From Parasponia andersonii (taxonomy: Eukaryota; Streptophyta; Magnoliopsida; Rosales; Cannabaceae): a DNA stretch of 64,000 bases. The notes beneath the pieces were generated by a model, which saw nothing but the letters and a program-made list of their open reading frames with translations, was not told the origin of the DNA and did not search any database. This document shows positions 1 through 12,775 of the stretch, piece by piece. Position 1 is the stretch's first letter. Every line of letters begins with the position of its first letter. Both the position numbers and the translations under genes were made by a program. The stretch lies in NCBI GenBank assembly GCA_002914805.1, contig JXTB01000225.1, positions 504,067-568,066 of the forward strand, in the 5' to 3' direction.

Positions 1-256
1 TGGGAAAAGGGGTAAAAATAAAATTATAGAGGTCCTTAGGAATAAAGGTCCTCACCAATAGGAAAACTAATATTTGGGATGATTAAAAATCAATTACAGA
101 AGACTTTATTTATAACCAATTGTAGACCCCAAATATTCACACAAGAAATGTGTGATAAAGTATAAAACAATTACAACAACTAACAAGCTAAAATTCTAAC
201 ATTGTCATCCTTCTTGTTGTTGTTATTGTTGGGTTCTGACACCAATCCACACCAAA

Positions 257-802
257 CTAGGTAGTATGATGGATACGCGATTCTGGGATGTTGAGGGAGC
301 TTAAATGTTCGGTGTGGGGATTGCAAACATAGTACACAGTGGAAATCTTAAGCAGCAACAAGTCTTCGCACATGGCCATTAAAGTCACATTTGAATGTAC
401 CAGACTAGCAGAAAGTAGATGAGAGAAGAGATTATTAATACGGAACATTGGACTATTGCCAGAGATTTTAAAGTTTTTACTAAAGAAAACTCTTAAGGGT
501 ACCTTTAATTGTTGAATATGATGGTCAATGAAAGTGGCGACGAAATCAGAACGACAAGTGATGGAGAAGCAGCTCTTGCAGATAGCGCCACATTGGATAG
601 AGAATCAGAGATTAGGGAGCCGGATAAGAATCTCGTGCACTAGATCGTCGAAAAGGTCGCTGATCATCATCTCCATCGACTGCTTTTTTATCTTTGTTTT
701 CTTCCTCCTCCTCCTCCTCATCATCATACTCTCAAACTCATCAACACCACTACTACTCATACTACTACTACTACTACTCCTCCTCCTCCTCTTCAAACTC
801 AA
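257..802 (-). pseudogene. F-box protein pseudogene (F-box plus start of F-box-associated domain)
   Basis: Read on the minus strand from 802, the frame opens with a low-complexity Arg/Ser/Met-rich tail and then DLVHEILIRLPNL, the signature start of a plant F-box. A TGA at 607-605 interrupts it. The same frame then stays open to 257 and reads like the rest of an F-box protein: a Cys/Lys-rich second helix, DFVATFIDHHIQQ, KNFKISGNSP and YVCNPHTEHLSSL, the last typical of the F-box-associated interaction domain. Known family role: substrate adaptor of SCF ubiquitin ligases. The copy covers only about 180 codons, against roughly 350-400 for the family, so the C-terminal half is missing. I see one internal stop and a 3' truncation, and infer a pseudogene. 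A TGA sequencing error in a real gene is possible but would not explain the missing half. Confidence 0.6.
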
Positions 803-897
803 CTCACACGAATTAGTGCGCTATGGACTCTTCTCAAACTCACTAATGCACTCTTTATCGACCTCTTCCTATAATTATATATATTTATAGAGATTAA

Positions 898-2341
898 TGT
901 TAGGGTTTATATCCTAAAAGTATGTATATTTTGGATATTTGTTGAATAAATAAAATGACATTTTTTTATTTGAATTTGTGCATAATTGGTATTTCATTAA
1001 ATATCAGAAAATTTCTGGTTTATTTATGTGACCATAAATTTAGCATATAAGTGTTATATACATGATGATTAAATATATGGATAATAAACTAAATATAGTC
1101 CATAATAATTAATTAAAGTTTGAGATCTTTAATTAAATATTATTAATACGGTCTATTAACATTGAGAATGTAATAGTCTTATCTGGACTATTGATGTGTT
1201 GACATCATAATGGAGGTACTTTATATAATTTGATTATATAGGACTTGACCAGACATGATTTGAATCTCACATAAATTCTGTTAACTGTTGAGAGTTCAAA
1301 TAATGTCACTAGATTATCATATGTAGATCAATCTTAATCCTGAGTAGTTATAGACTCCTATTTATAACATTATGTTCTTTGGCATACTTGTTAAAGGTTT
1401 GTTTTTAAATAGATCGAAATACTTGTATCTTGGGAGTATGATGAGATGAGTAGCTGAGAATGTAACTTACATACATGGAATCTATTCTTTCCATTAGAAA
1501 GCTAGAAAGATGATTCCCTTGTGTATTGATTCAGAACTTGAACAGTTTAAGTACTCAATTTATAATAGATTTATAAATTAATTGTTCATTAGGGAATCAA
1601 TGGTACACAAGGATAAAGATGTAATTGGAGAGGTAAACGGAATATAACCTAATTTCAAATATGAATTGTCTATGGAGGATTGAACTACATGTAATGATTA
1701 AATCGATGGATTGTTCACTATTTTTGAGTAAATTAATTCTGTAATTTCAAAAGTGCAATTCCGGATTTTTAGTGGAGTAATACTGGAATTAATAAATTAG
1801 ACAAATTAATTAAAGAATTTAATTAATTGTCATAATTTATTGGAGCTTGAATTACATTTCCATAGGTTTCCAATTCCACCTGTATTGGATATTACATTAT
1901 TTCTGTTACTGCACATTTTGTCTAGATAAATAGTTTATCTATATGTAATTAATAATTNTATATATATATAAATAAAGGAAACCATAGTAGATAATAAATA
2001 GAGACTACTTATTATTTTCTACTGAGTCTCCATAAATTATAGAATAAAAAAAAGAGAGCCTTTCTAATATCGAGAGCAAACCTTTCCAATCTCATGTGTT
2101 GAGGGTGAGTTTAAGAAATTGTACTCAACATTCACACGTTCATTAAGATTATAGTCGAGAAGATAGTAAAACTAGGATCCGCTGATAGGCTACAAGAGGT
2201 ATTAGATCTATTCTTTTTGTATGTTCCTATTTGTTATGAATTAATATTATGTAATTATTTTGAGAAAATTTTTGAATATTTCTGAGTCAATTTTCCGCTG
2301 TAAAAATCGTTTTTAAATCTCCGTTAGAGTGCAATCCCTGA
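898..2341 (+). repeat. Probable solo LTR of a copia-type retrotransposon
   Basis: The segment starts TGTTAGGGTTTATATCCTA, a start I associate with a class of plant copia LTRs. It ends with a block (TTTTCCGCTG, then CTCCGTTAGAG and ATCCCTGA) resembling the 3' end of such LTRs just before the primer-binding site. No PBS, polypurine tract or coding sequence flanks it, so it would be a solo LTR of about 1.4 kb. No matching target-site duplication could be found (ATTAA lies on the left), so the right boundary is uncertain by several bases. A single N lies at 1958. Confidence 0.4.
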
Positions 2342-2353
2342 ATGAACTCGGAC

Positions 2354-2375
2354 TATATATATATATATATATATA
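2354..2375. repeat. (AT)n microsatellite
   Basis: About 11 uninterrupted AT dinucleotides, followed at roughly 2400-2433 by a 17-bp direct duplication (CGGTGCTTGTATTTGAT twice). Confidence 0.85.
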
Positions 2376-2433
2376 AAAGATGGCGGGCACTTATTAAGTC
2401 GGTGCTTGTATTTGATTCGGTGCTTGTATTTGA

Positions 2434-4130
2434 TGACTACTGAATGGAGGAGTCATTCTGTCAGGAGTCCTAGACGTCGAGATCATGATAACCAATGATC
2501 AACTGTTTTCTTTTTCTTTTTCTTTCCTTTTTTTCTTTCTTTTCTTTTCACAACAAAAATTCTGAAAAGAAACGTGAAGTTTACTATAACTACTGACTCA
2601 CTTTTCATGTTTTGCGGTACTTACTTTATTATTATTATTTTTTTTTATTTTTATTATTTTAGGTCTTTTATACGTACTTAAATTACTAAAAGTTTATCTC
2701 ATTTACATAGTTTCTGTATATCTACACAAGGTTTTTGAAAAGTATGTAATTTAGAAACGAGGCCATTTTAATATTATGTTTTGGTACAATATGACCACAC
2801 AAGTAACTAAAATTGGTAGCCAAGTTGGTTTCAAATTTTAATTTGGTTTCTTAATGTAGCTTTAACTATCTTTTATTCAAAAATTAAAAGATATATATAT
2901 TTAAACAATATAAGAGATAAATTATATGGCTATAAATAACATATTTATTTTATTTTTTAAAATATCTTTTTTTTTTTAATTTATCTTGAAAAGTGCAGTA
3001 TATACAAATTCAAAAATTCAATGAAATAAGTATATTTTTATAAAAGTTGAAGTCACATGATGAGTACTAGGTATAAAACTACTGAAAATATAAAAAAGAA
3101 AGGGAAAAAAATTAACATCTGAGAGGGCTTATATTCACCACTCTCTAGCTATGTGAGATAGTATTGTACCACGCGTTGCGTATTCTTTTTCAGGAAATTG
3201 AATTTTATACGGAAAAATATCAAAAATAAAAATAAAATAATTGAAATCCTAGATTTTAAATTTTTGAGGAAATTAGATTTTTTTTTATAGTAAAAGTTGA
3301 AAAATCCCGGATTTTAAAATTATTTAAAAAATTCAAAATTTAATCAGAAAAATACTATTTTTAAAAGTATTTAGAAAAATATCATATATTATTAATTGGT
3401 GAGATACTTTAGGTAACCTGTCAAATTACTTGAAGTAACTTGATCAGTTACTTTAAGTAACTAGATTGGTTACTCAAAATAAACTGACCGTTAATTTTGA
3501 AGGAAAAAGTATTATTTTTCTAAATATTTATGAAAAGTAATATTTTTCTAAAAAATTTTCAAAAATTGTATTTTTCTAAATCAATTCGGCATTTTTCAAA
3601 AAAAAAAAAACATTTGCCCATCCGGGATATTTCAATTTTTAAAGGTATGGGTCTTGTTTTCTGTAAGAACTCCTATTTTGTTTTTTGAAAAATCCCAAAC
3701 TGATTAAGAAAATACTACTTTGAAAAATATTTAGAAAAGTACCATTGTTTCAAAATTAATAAAATACTAGAGATAACCGATCAAGTTACTTGAGCTAATG
3801 AGTATAGCTACCTCAAGTAATTCAATTGATTATCTAAGTAATCCTATTAGTTACCTTGAATACCTTTAAAAAGTACAATTTTGAAGGAAAAGTGGTTTTT
3901 TTAAATGATAAAACTATTATTTTTTAGAGATTGGACAAACATGTCCAGTCCTCCAAAATTCTCTATGGATTATCCGAACCTCTAAACGAGGCCTAAATAT
4001 TTCTGAAAGATCTCATTTGTCAAAATGCCACTATGTAAGATGAGCAATATTATGTTTCTTAATGTATTCATTGATTTCTCATTATACACCATTGTTTAAT
4101 TTACTTACAATCATTGCTCACAATCATTTA
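2434..4130. other. Gene-free AT-rich DNA with two diverged copies of a dispersed repeat
   Basis: No coding potential is seen. Segments near 3290-3560 and 3680-3930 are diverged direct copies of one another: both carry 'AAAATCCC', 'agtatttagaaaa', runs of GTTACTT-AAGTAAC-like words and 'attttgaaggaaaa'. The repeated GTTACTT/AAGTAAC words are near-palindromic, so the unit could be a small non-autonomous element, but no terminal repeats or target duplications could be fixed. Confidence 0.45.
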
Positions 4131-4599
4131 TGGACCATTTGGTAGAAAGTAATTCAAGTTTTCAGATTAATAGGAATGCTGAAAATGATGATATAAATGA
4201 CTGATATTCAGAATAACTGTGTTTGGTTGCACACAATAATTTTGTTTATAATTTCTAGGATATTAGATAACTATGTTTGGTTACGCATAGGAATGTGATT
4301 AAATTAAACTTAAAAAATAATTATAAAATTAAATTACTTATAAAATAATAAAATTTGTTAGCATAAAATAAAACAATTTGCTATGATTCTTGTGATGTTG
4401 TATTTTTTTTTAATTTCGTTTTTTAAAGTGAGTTTTAGATGGAGAGTCATCTAAAATCTAGATGTTTTAGCAATTTTAAGATGACCCCGACTTAAGAGGA
4501 TGTAATTCCTAAGATGATTATTTTACTAGGTATTATCAAATATGAAGATGCATTAAAATATTTATTTCTACTTAAAGATTACTCTATACCAAATAGCCC
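4131..4599. mobile_element. Tourist-like MITE (PIF/Harbinger type)
   Basis: The ends form an imperfect terminal inverted repeat: GGACCATTTGGTA at the left and TACCAAATAGCCC at the right, whose reverse complement GGGCTATTTGGTA matches 11 of 13 bases. TTA lies immediately outside both ends (4128-4130 and 4600-4602), the target duplication typical of PIF/Harbinger elements. The interior is AT-rich and non-coding, with an internal repeat of 'tgtttggtt(a/g)c' near 4220 and 4270. Length (about 470 bp), TIR and TSD fit a Tourist-type MITE; family assignment is inferred. Confidence 0.5.
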
Positions 4600-4602
4600 T
4601 TA

Positions 4603-5436
4603 ATTCTACTTGTGTCCAAGGATATCTAAATATGAATTGAGATCCTAAGCAAAACGTATTGAGGCCCTAAGCAAAACTTGTACTGAGGTCTTATAAAAAA
4701 TAATATTAGTTTTCTTATTCAAAGTACTTTAGCTTTTAAAGATGCAAAAAAATTATTAATTAAATTCCTATATGCAAGCTTTGCTAATATATCTAGTTCT
4801 ATAGATTATATAAATATATAGCTAAGTTATTTAATCTTTCACGTGATATCGTCAATTTAAAATAAGATTTAAAAAAAATTTAATCTAGAAAACTTTATTT
4901 TACAAAAACATCTATTATTAGAATGGTTAATAATATTCTATAAACATGTATATGCATTTGGAAAAGAATCCCCTCTTCTTTTAGAAAATTGCTATTACTT
5001 TAGTTTGTTGAGGAAATAAATTAATTTGTCAATACTACAAATTTTATCATGTTTTAAGATACGCTCAAGATTGATACATTGGTTTTTAGATCATCATCAT
5101 AGTAAAAGAGAAGTGGTTACATGTAAATAATTGACAAATTGTCAGTTACTTCGGCACTACCATGTCACTCTCCTCAAAAGTATCGTGGTAGCTTGTCCTA
5201 CTACATCGCCTGTATAGAAAGTAACGTGATAAGGAATCCAAAGTTACAGTACTAAGTTATCGGCACTGAGACATAAGATCTCAGGTTCTTTTTTAAAGAA
5301 TCCCTATCACGTTATTGTTTAGACGAACAATGCGATAGAATTTATTACATAACAAGAAGCAAAAAAAAAAAAAAAAACCTGCAAATAAATATCTACAAAT
5401 ACAATTTTAGTAATCTAGCCTCTATAATACAGTTTT
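4603..5436. other. Gene-free AT-rich DNA with a small inverted repeat
   Basis: Nothing coding is seen. Around 5220-5237 (AACGTGATAAGGAAT) and 5299-5317 (AATCCCTATCACGTTAT) there is an imperfect inverted repeat spanning about 95 bp that could fold as a hairpin; it may be a degraded MITE remnant. A poly-A run lies at about 5361-5378. Confidence 0.4.
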
Positions 5437-6995
5437 TATAGAAATATAGAATTGGATAATGAATCTAGCTCAGAATTGAAGTAATGAGTTTGGCTCAACT
5501 TTTCCATTAACTGAATGAGGTATTTATACAAATTACATGAGAAGATATTCTTTTAGAATATTCTAAGAGATAAGATAACATCTCAAAATATAAAATATAA
5601 AATAAATAAACACGTGTAACTAGATAAATTACATAAATAAAGAATATTCTAAAATAGGTAAATAGATAATTCATAATAATAAATAAATATTATTAAGAAT
5701 TATCTCTAATATGCCTCTACAAAGTGGAGCTCCATAGGAGATCCAATCTTGATATGGAGAAGAAGAAATGATATGGGATTAAAGAACAGTGCATCCACTA
5801 TCAAGAAAGTCATAAAGTGGTGGTAAAGATGTAGTGACCGGAATAATGACTGATTGATCGTTCGTCGACTGGTATAGATAAATAAAAATAAAGAGGCAAA
5901 ACTGAAGTAACGAACGTTTGATCGTCCGAGCCTGTTGAAGATCGACTATAGGAGACAAAATGAAAGTAGCACAATCGAAGTAGTAAATTATACGGGGCCT
6001 GTTGAAGATGAACATAGAGGAAGAACTGTATCCCTTTGTTTTCAAAAAGAAAAACAACCTAAAAGAACTAGGACTGTAACCTAAATGTAATAACCTAAAA
6101 GAAGAAAGTAAAGTTTTTTTTTTACAACTAAAACCTAAGGAACTAAATGTAAAAGATGAAATTTTTTTTTTTGGCCTGAACCTAAAACGTGAAACAGAAA
6201 GACCTAAAACCTTAAACAAACGTAACCTATTTTTTTTTTGTTTTTTTTTTAAATATTAAAACCTAAATCTAAAACCCTAGAACATGAGTATACGACTTTT
6301 TAAAAAAATTAAAACAAAACAAAAGATTAAAAATAAAATGGATGATAGATTTGAAAGAGGAGACAAATATGAGGTGATGAGAGAAATATGAGTGATAGAG
6401 AGGCGTTTGCCATCAACTAATATTAAAGTTTTGGTATTTGGATTCAGGGGCGTTTGCCCAAGAATTGATAAGGAAAATAAACTAGATTTGAGGGCATTTG
6501 TTGAGGAATAAACAAAAAAAATTAAATTAAATTCAAGGGTGTTAACCTAAGAATTGACGAGAAAATTAAAATTTGGATTCAAAAGTATTTGCCTATGAAT
6601 AAATAAGAAAATAAAACTAAATTTAAGAGTGTTTGCCTAAGAATAAATAAGAAAATAAAAATTGGATTCAAGGCTATTTGTCCAGGAATTAAAAATTAGG
6701 GAAAAGAGGACGAGAACAATGATATAATCGAGCAGGAACCAATTTCGTTCAATAGGATAAGGTAATGAAAACTTTAAGCAGTTTCTAGAGTTTTCGGTCG
6801 ATTAAAAATGAGGAGCGATTAACCGATTCAAGCTTTTTTTTTAAGGAAAAAAGAGGAATAGAAAATTTAAAAAAAATGAGGAAAGAGTAGAAAAGACCTA
6901 GGATTTTTCTACTCTGATACCAAATAGAAATATAGAATTGAATAATGAATCTAATTTAGAATTGAAGTAATGATTTTGGCCCTTCTTTTCTATTA
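5437..6995 (-). mobile_element. Truncated small copia-type LTR element (LARD/TRIM-like), minus strand
   Basis: CTCTGATACCA at 6912-6922 is the complement of the classic initiator-tRNA-Met primer-binding site TGGTATCAGAG, so the element reads leftwards. Immediately to its right starts 'aatagaaatatagaattg', and the same words recur at 5437 onwards, giving two LTR copies. The left (3') LTR spans about 5437-5721; reversed, it starts TGTAGAGGC and is preceded by a purine-rich stretch. The right (5') LTR matches only to about 6995 and is then cut off. The interior (5722-6911) has no reverse transcriptase; it includes, at about 6400-6700, four or so diverged copies of a roughly 55-bp unit containing 'ggattcaaggg..tttgcc'. 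I infer a non-autonomous element truncated at its 5' LTR. Confidence 0.6.
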
Positions 6996-9900
6996 TCGAC
7001 CCATTCTTCCCAAACTTCGGTTGTCTCATCCATCATATAGATTTCTTTACTATGACACCATAAATTTGAAAACATGCATGTTTTAGTTAAGAATCATTTA
7101 TTGATAATCATCAAACTTAAATTAAAGATGTAAGTATTAAGTTGGAAAGTTATACCATTATCAAATTATACTCATATGGATTCTCACCTACAATCATTTT
7201 TCTTATTATTCGAAAAACATAGAAACCACACTATATGTTATTCGGTTGGTTTGGATACTACAATTCTAACATAACATTTCTTGAATTAAATCAAATTATA
7301 AATTCAATAAAATCTATAAAAAAAAATTAAATTTAATAAGAAATTTGACAAATCTATCCTTAGTCATCCTCATACCCATCCTCATCCTCGTACTCTTTTG
7401 ACAATCTGTCCTTAGTCATCCAACTTCTATCTCTTATTGCTTAAATTTCAAAAAAGAAAAGAAAAAAAATTGACAGAACTTCCCCTTAAAAATATACTAT
7501 TACTCCTTGCAAATAATACCCAACAAACTATTTTAAACACCAAAAGAATTCACATAACCAATCAAACTCATATATCACTAATCCACATTTCACAATATGT
7601 GTCAACATATTCTCATCTTCATCTTCCGAAACAATATTAACATAGAATTGATCACATATATATTATACCATACTTCACATAGTACTAACATCATATAAAT
7701 TCAAAATCAATATCATTAACTAACATATTCACTAACATATCCTACTAAGTATATATCCTACTAATCAAATCTACTAACCGAGCACCTAAATGTTATAATA
7801 AGCTCTAATTTGCCAACAATTTATATAGCACATTCTAATTACATTATACATATATTACTTATAAAATCCTAAATTAAAACCTAATGTACATACAAAATTA
7901 TAACATACATTATCAAGTTCGATATTATATATCGAACAATAGCACGAATAAGCTAATTTTGATTCAAAAAATATCATTTATGAAAAATAAAAAATTAAAT
8001 TAAATTAATTCCAAAAAAATAGTTAGAAAATTACCTAAAGTGCTCAAAGTAGCTCGTATAGAGCAAAAATTATCGAACACTCCAAAATGCTTGATCAATA
8101 ACGAACTTAATACATGTTAAAATTAACAAAAAAAAAAAATCATAAATTTGTCGAAATTTACAATGGTGAACCAAAAAAAATTTCAAATCATTCTAGAACA
8201 AAATAGAGTGAGAAAAACTTACATCAGAGAAAATAAACAGATAGAAATGTTGGTACGTCGAAAAGAAGAAAAAATTAAAGTACCAAAAAACACCTAAAAT
8301 GGTGGCAAAACCGGACTTGGGCGTCAATGTGAGCCATTTTCATGCTCTCGGGTTCGTCATTGACGGAGACAAAATTGCTGGGGTCAAGCTTGGCCCAACT
8401 TGATATAAGCGACATACTATGTCATTTTGTTGTATGTCTAGGATTCTTATGAGTCTGTGTGAAGGGTTTGATTCCTAATTAAGCCTTTATAATTAAAAAT
8501 AAATAAAAATAAAATAATAAAAGACAAAATTTTAAGTCGTTGGTATTTCACCATGAAAAAAGGCAAAAAGCCCACAAAAAGGATATTCCTCTTTCCTTTG
8601 GTATATGAACTTTAAATTTAGTCTACTGAACATTCTCGCAGCAGATAAGAAAAAGTGCCGATCAATCGAGCCCGTTGAAAAGATATGAGGACATTAATCA
8701 AAATCATAATAATAATGGCTACAAAGTGAGGCACGAAAATGAAAAACAGCCCGTCACTTCATTTGAACATTCATCACTCATTCACTGTCACACTTTCCGT
8801 TTTCTTCGTCCTTTTCCACGTTTAAACTGTTCACATACATCTATTTTCCATTACGTGACCACTTCAAATTAGAACCTTTGAGTTGAATAATATTGATTAA
8901 GACAAATTTCTTGACGATGCAAAATGAGGTGTGGTATACATTGTAGCTATTATTACGAACCCTTGTTGTTTTAGCTATACTTAAAACAAAAATTATATTC
9001 AAGTAATTACAAGTTTAATTTTGATTTCTGCACAATTCTATATTATACAATTTAAGAATTCCATCCAGTAACATGCATGCCCTTTATATTAATTTATGTA
9101 TTTGCCAAACAACATGTGATATTAAATCTTCAATGAGAACAATACTAGGATAACAAAAAAAAAAATAGTTGAATGAACTGAGCACCGCGAAAATTGTTGT
9201 CAAAATTGCGTGTTGTTACCACATGAAGATGATGAGAATGCATGAATTTACCTTAATGTGTTTAAAAAATTGTGATCAATAATGATAACTAAATTTAACT
9301 TCTCAACATATGGTTGGACCACGACAAGTTGAGGCACATATATGCAAACTATAAACGTCAAAAAAAATGAAGAAACACAAGTGGTGGTCGTATCTGGAAG
9401 CATGTGGAACTGTAAGGATATTCTTTTGATATATGCTGAGGTCTTTGGCTACCTAGCTGTGACCTGTGGGAGTAAACGACACTCGACAAACAGCTTATTT
9501 ATATATTTTCTCATAATTTTAAGCCATGAATGCGACCTTACACTGAAAGCTGTCAGATTGTGTCTTTTCACAAGTTAATTTTGTGCATTTCCCATCTTAG
9601 AAATGTCGGAAGGCGAGTGACTTAAAACGACATATTGGATTTCATTGGCCTAAATAAGTCGGGGACATGCAGCAAAGAGAGATACTCCCCAAAAAAAAAA
9701 AGAAAAAGAAAAAGAAAAAGAAACAGAAACAATTAATGAAAATATACTTCCACGAGGCAGCTGGTCCTTTTTGTTATATAATTAGGGGAAAAAGTAGTCT
9801 TAGCAAAATATGCTTATTTTAAACATTAGTGATTTAATTTCTAATGATCGTTTTATCATATATCGCACTTAGTTGTGTTATTAGTCCTGTCATGCTAGCT

Positions 9901-11842
9901 TAGACATGATTTGTCTTACATTGTGCCATATTGTTCGTGTTTAAATATGTATGTGCCTAATTGTCCATATTTTCAAACTCTATTATTTTCCTAGCATAAT
10001 CATGCATGTTAAAATAAGAGCTTTGTGATATTGTCTATTATCATGCTTATTTTCTAGCTCTTATCTTTCTCATAACTATGTCATATTACTCTATTTCATG
10101 CTTAATTATAGTTCTCGAACCATAATTGCAGTTGCCAACTTTTGTGAACTTATTCACTATTTTTCTCTCTCTTTTCCGTGACAAATTGGAGAAGAAATTT
10201 TCTTAACTCTATTAATTTTAAATATATTCTTAATGTTATTAAAAAAATATTTGGTCTAATATATTATCTTTCAAACTAATTTAAAAAATTAGTCTTATAA
10301 GTGCTCGAATCTCATTCCCAAAAGACAATCAATATATATATATATATATATATACATAAACTTTTCTACAACACATTGAATAAAGTATTTCAATTGTATT
10401 TTATTTATACTTATTTGAGATTTTTTTTCCGACTAATACGAAGAAGACATGTGGTGAATGAGAACAATGTGAGCATTGCGTTATCATTAGTTCCCCAAGC
10501 ATGGGCACTGTTCAGCCCATGATAGGGCAAATAAAGACTTGCATCTGACCGACCACTAGTCGAATAAAAAACAATAGTTAGTAGACTCAGATTGGGCTTT
10601 ATTAGACTATAGCTTGCTCTGCCGACGACGAACATCAAACATTCGACTTTGAGAAAGATTTGGGTGAGATTAAAAGTCTATCCTACAAAGCTTATTGTCT
10701 ACTAATCTAAGAGCATACTACGTACGTCAAATTTTGACAAGTAACACCGTTAAATGCGTCCAAAAAACTATAATCACCATTCACCAAGATCTTATATATA
10801 TAACCAATCTATGAAAACTTCACAAAGAACTCAAAAATAAATATTCCAGCTAACAAAAATAAATAGTAAATGCCACTCAAACATTGCAGATAAATGAGAC
10901 ATGTTCAAGTACAAATATTAAAAGGAAACTGTTAATAATATAAATCTTGCCCGACATAAATACTAAGAACATAGAGCGACAAAACAAAATTTTCTCCCTA
11001 TCTTCTCCTCTTAATTCTTACTCAAATAGTAGAACAATATTTGATCTTTAAGAAATGATACCCGTATAATTTTTCATTATGAGAATTGAACAATACTGCC
11101 CTCAAACACCCTTATGAGGGATTACTATTATCTATTGAGTGGTCTTATAGTGGGACTTATCTACACTCCAGTTCAATAAATAGTTGAGATTATTGGCGTA
11201 TTTGACCTTAGCATTCTTCATTATAGGAGATGCAACCAGCATTTGACACAACATATCATCATATGTTTCCACAATTTATTGAAATTTTATACGGTACTAC
11301 TCCTCTTTGAACCATTGAATTTTTGTTTTGCTAATTAAAAAATAGGAATTAGGTCGTGCCCATCACGCTCTCCATATCAGCCGAAGCAATCCTTGGGTAC
11401 GACCAAGGAACTATAGGAGCCAAACTCATTCTCCACTAGGCTCAATATTCTAGAGTTCGCCAAGTTCGCCGCAAACTCATAATTCTAAAGAAAATGCCGT
11501 TTTTAAGGGGAACTCAAAGTGAGAACTTGAGATTTTAATTGTTGACCTCAGACTAGAGAGACCTATAAAATACATCCCTACCATTGCACCAAGTTTAGTT
11601 ATTATTTATTTTAGGTAATTGGCGGAACAAATTACATATTGGGCCGCGTTCAGTGCACCTAATGGTCATAAATCGTTTCGACATTACGTACGTAGTGCGG
11701 ACAAGGCTTTGAGTTAAACACAATAGTACGTCACTTACGTATATGCATGTAGTACTATTATAGTACATATATCTTTAGTATTGGTATTGGCATATTATAG
11801 CTAGCTGTATGCGACGTATGTCCGTCTAAGGCACGTAGATCT
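6996..11842. other. Gene-free AT-rich DNA, some of it probably old transposon debris
   Basis: No convincing gene, RNA gene or intact element was found on either strand. The open frames here are short and of low complexity. Notable simple sequence: an A/G-rich (AAAAAG)n run at about 9689-9735 and an (AT)n run at about 10332-10354. A less AT-rich patch at about 8300-8410 and another at about 10430-10640 look like fragments of repeats but have no identifiable ends or domains. Confidence 0.5.
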
Positions 11843-11847
11843 CTTAT

Positions 11848-12670
11848 CGTAGGATCCGTTCTTAAATCATACACCATGTGGACGGTTAAGTGGTGGAATA
11901 TGTCATAAACAGGGTACACTGTCTGACATGTGTCCAGAGTGACTAGTTAAAGGCCACGTGAGTCACACGTGCTGCCACTTAGGCCATTGGGCTGTCCGAG
12001 CTAGGGCCGAGCCCATCCCAGACCCTGGATGGACTCGGCCCAGTTCGATCCTTACCTCGATAGTTAGGGGTCGGAAGCCCCAAGGGTCTTCAGAGTACAA
12101 TGGGAAGCAACTTGTAGCTCCAGATCCGGACAGAGCATTTAATGCGATCTTGAGTAGGTGTGCGCAAGGGACAAATCATCTTGACAGAACGGCGATTTGT
12201 CCAAACCTCACCCCTGACAGACTCGAGCTATAGGGGACGACGGAAACTAGGCTACAACGGTGCAGAGGGAATCACGGCAATCTCGGACCGTGACATCTGG
12301 AGTAAGTCTTGATGAAAAAGGGACTCCGTCCTGGGATTGAGAACAAGAAGGTTCACAATTTCAAGACTATATATGAGCTATGCGTCCCAAAAAAGAGAGC
12401 ATGTACGCATATGAAAAAGAAGTATTTAAAAAAGTTTATGAGCAAGAGAAAAGATATACTCATACAGAGAAAAACTAAATCTTGGCTACCCAGAATCAAA
12501 GATAAATAACTGACTTAAGCATCGGAGAGCCTTTGCAGGTGGCCACCCCGCCTCTCCGACCCTGCCCGAAGCCAGAAGCATTTTGGGATAGCAAGGATAC
12601 GAAGATAGTTAGAAGGTGTAACATCAGCAGTTCAGTGATACGTGGATAGCTGGTGGAAACCGCTCCAACA
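11848..12670 (+). repeat. 5' LTR of gypsy element A
   Basis: The 823-bp LTR is bounded on the left by the CTTAT target duplication and on the right by ...CCAACA just before the primer-binding site. It includes a TATA-like stretch (CTATATATGAG near 12367), the expected LTR promoter. It aligns throughout with the 3' LTR at 23517, with a short deletion near 12091 and many transitions. Confidence 0.92.
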
Positions 12671-12671
12671 G

Positions 12672-12689
12672 TTTGGCGCCGTCTATGGG
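12672..12689 (+). other. Primer-binding site of gypsy element A
   Basis: TTTGGCGCCGTCTATGGG directly follows the 5' LTR. TGGCGCCGT is complementary to a tRNA 3' end of the type ACGGCGCCA (tRNA-Asp-like); complementarity beyond those bases is not evident. The same site recurs in element B at 40248, with one change. Confidence 0.75.
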
Positions 12690-12775
12690 AATTATTTTTC
12701 CTTTGAGTGCGAGAGGGAGAGTCGGCGTCTCACGATCGCACCCTCCCCGAACAAGAAGTCATATAACATTGAAAG

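Noticed and set aside
528-890. 120-codon plus-strand frame rich in Leu and Ile
   Set aside because: It is the complement of the F-box pseudogene and its trinucleotide-rich tail.
893-2400. Target-site duplication for the solo LTR at 898
   Set aside because: ATTAA occurs on the left, but no matching copy lies next to the likely right end; an ATTAA-like word at about 2392 is too far away.
5779-6219. 146-codon minus-strand frame
   Set aside because: It lies in the non-coding interior of the small copia-type element, is Phe/Ser-rich and has no recognisable domain.
6912-6922. Possible tRNA gene fragment
   Set aside because: Only the short primer-binding complement is present, with no cloverleaf around it.
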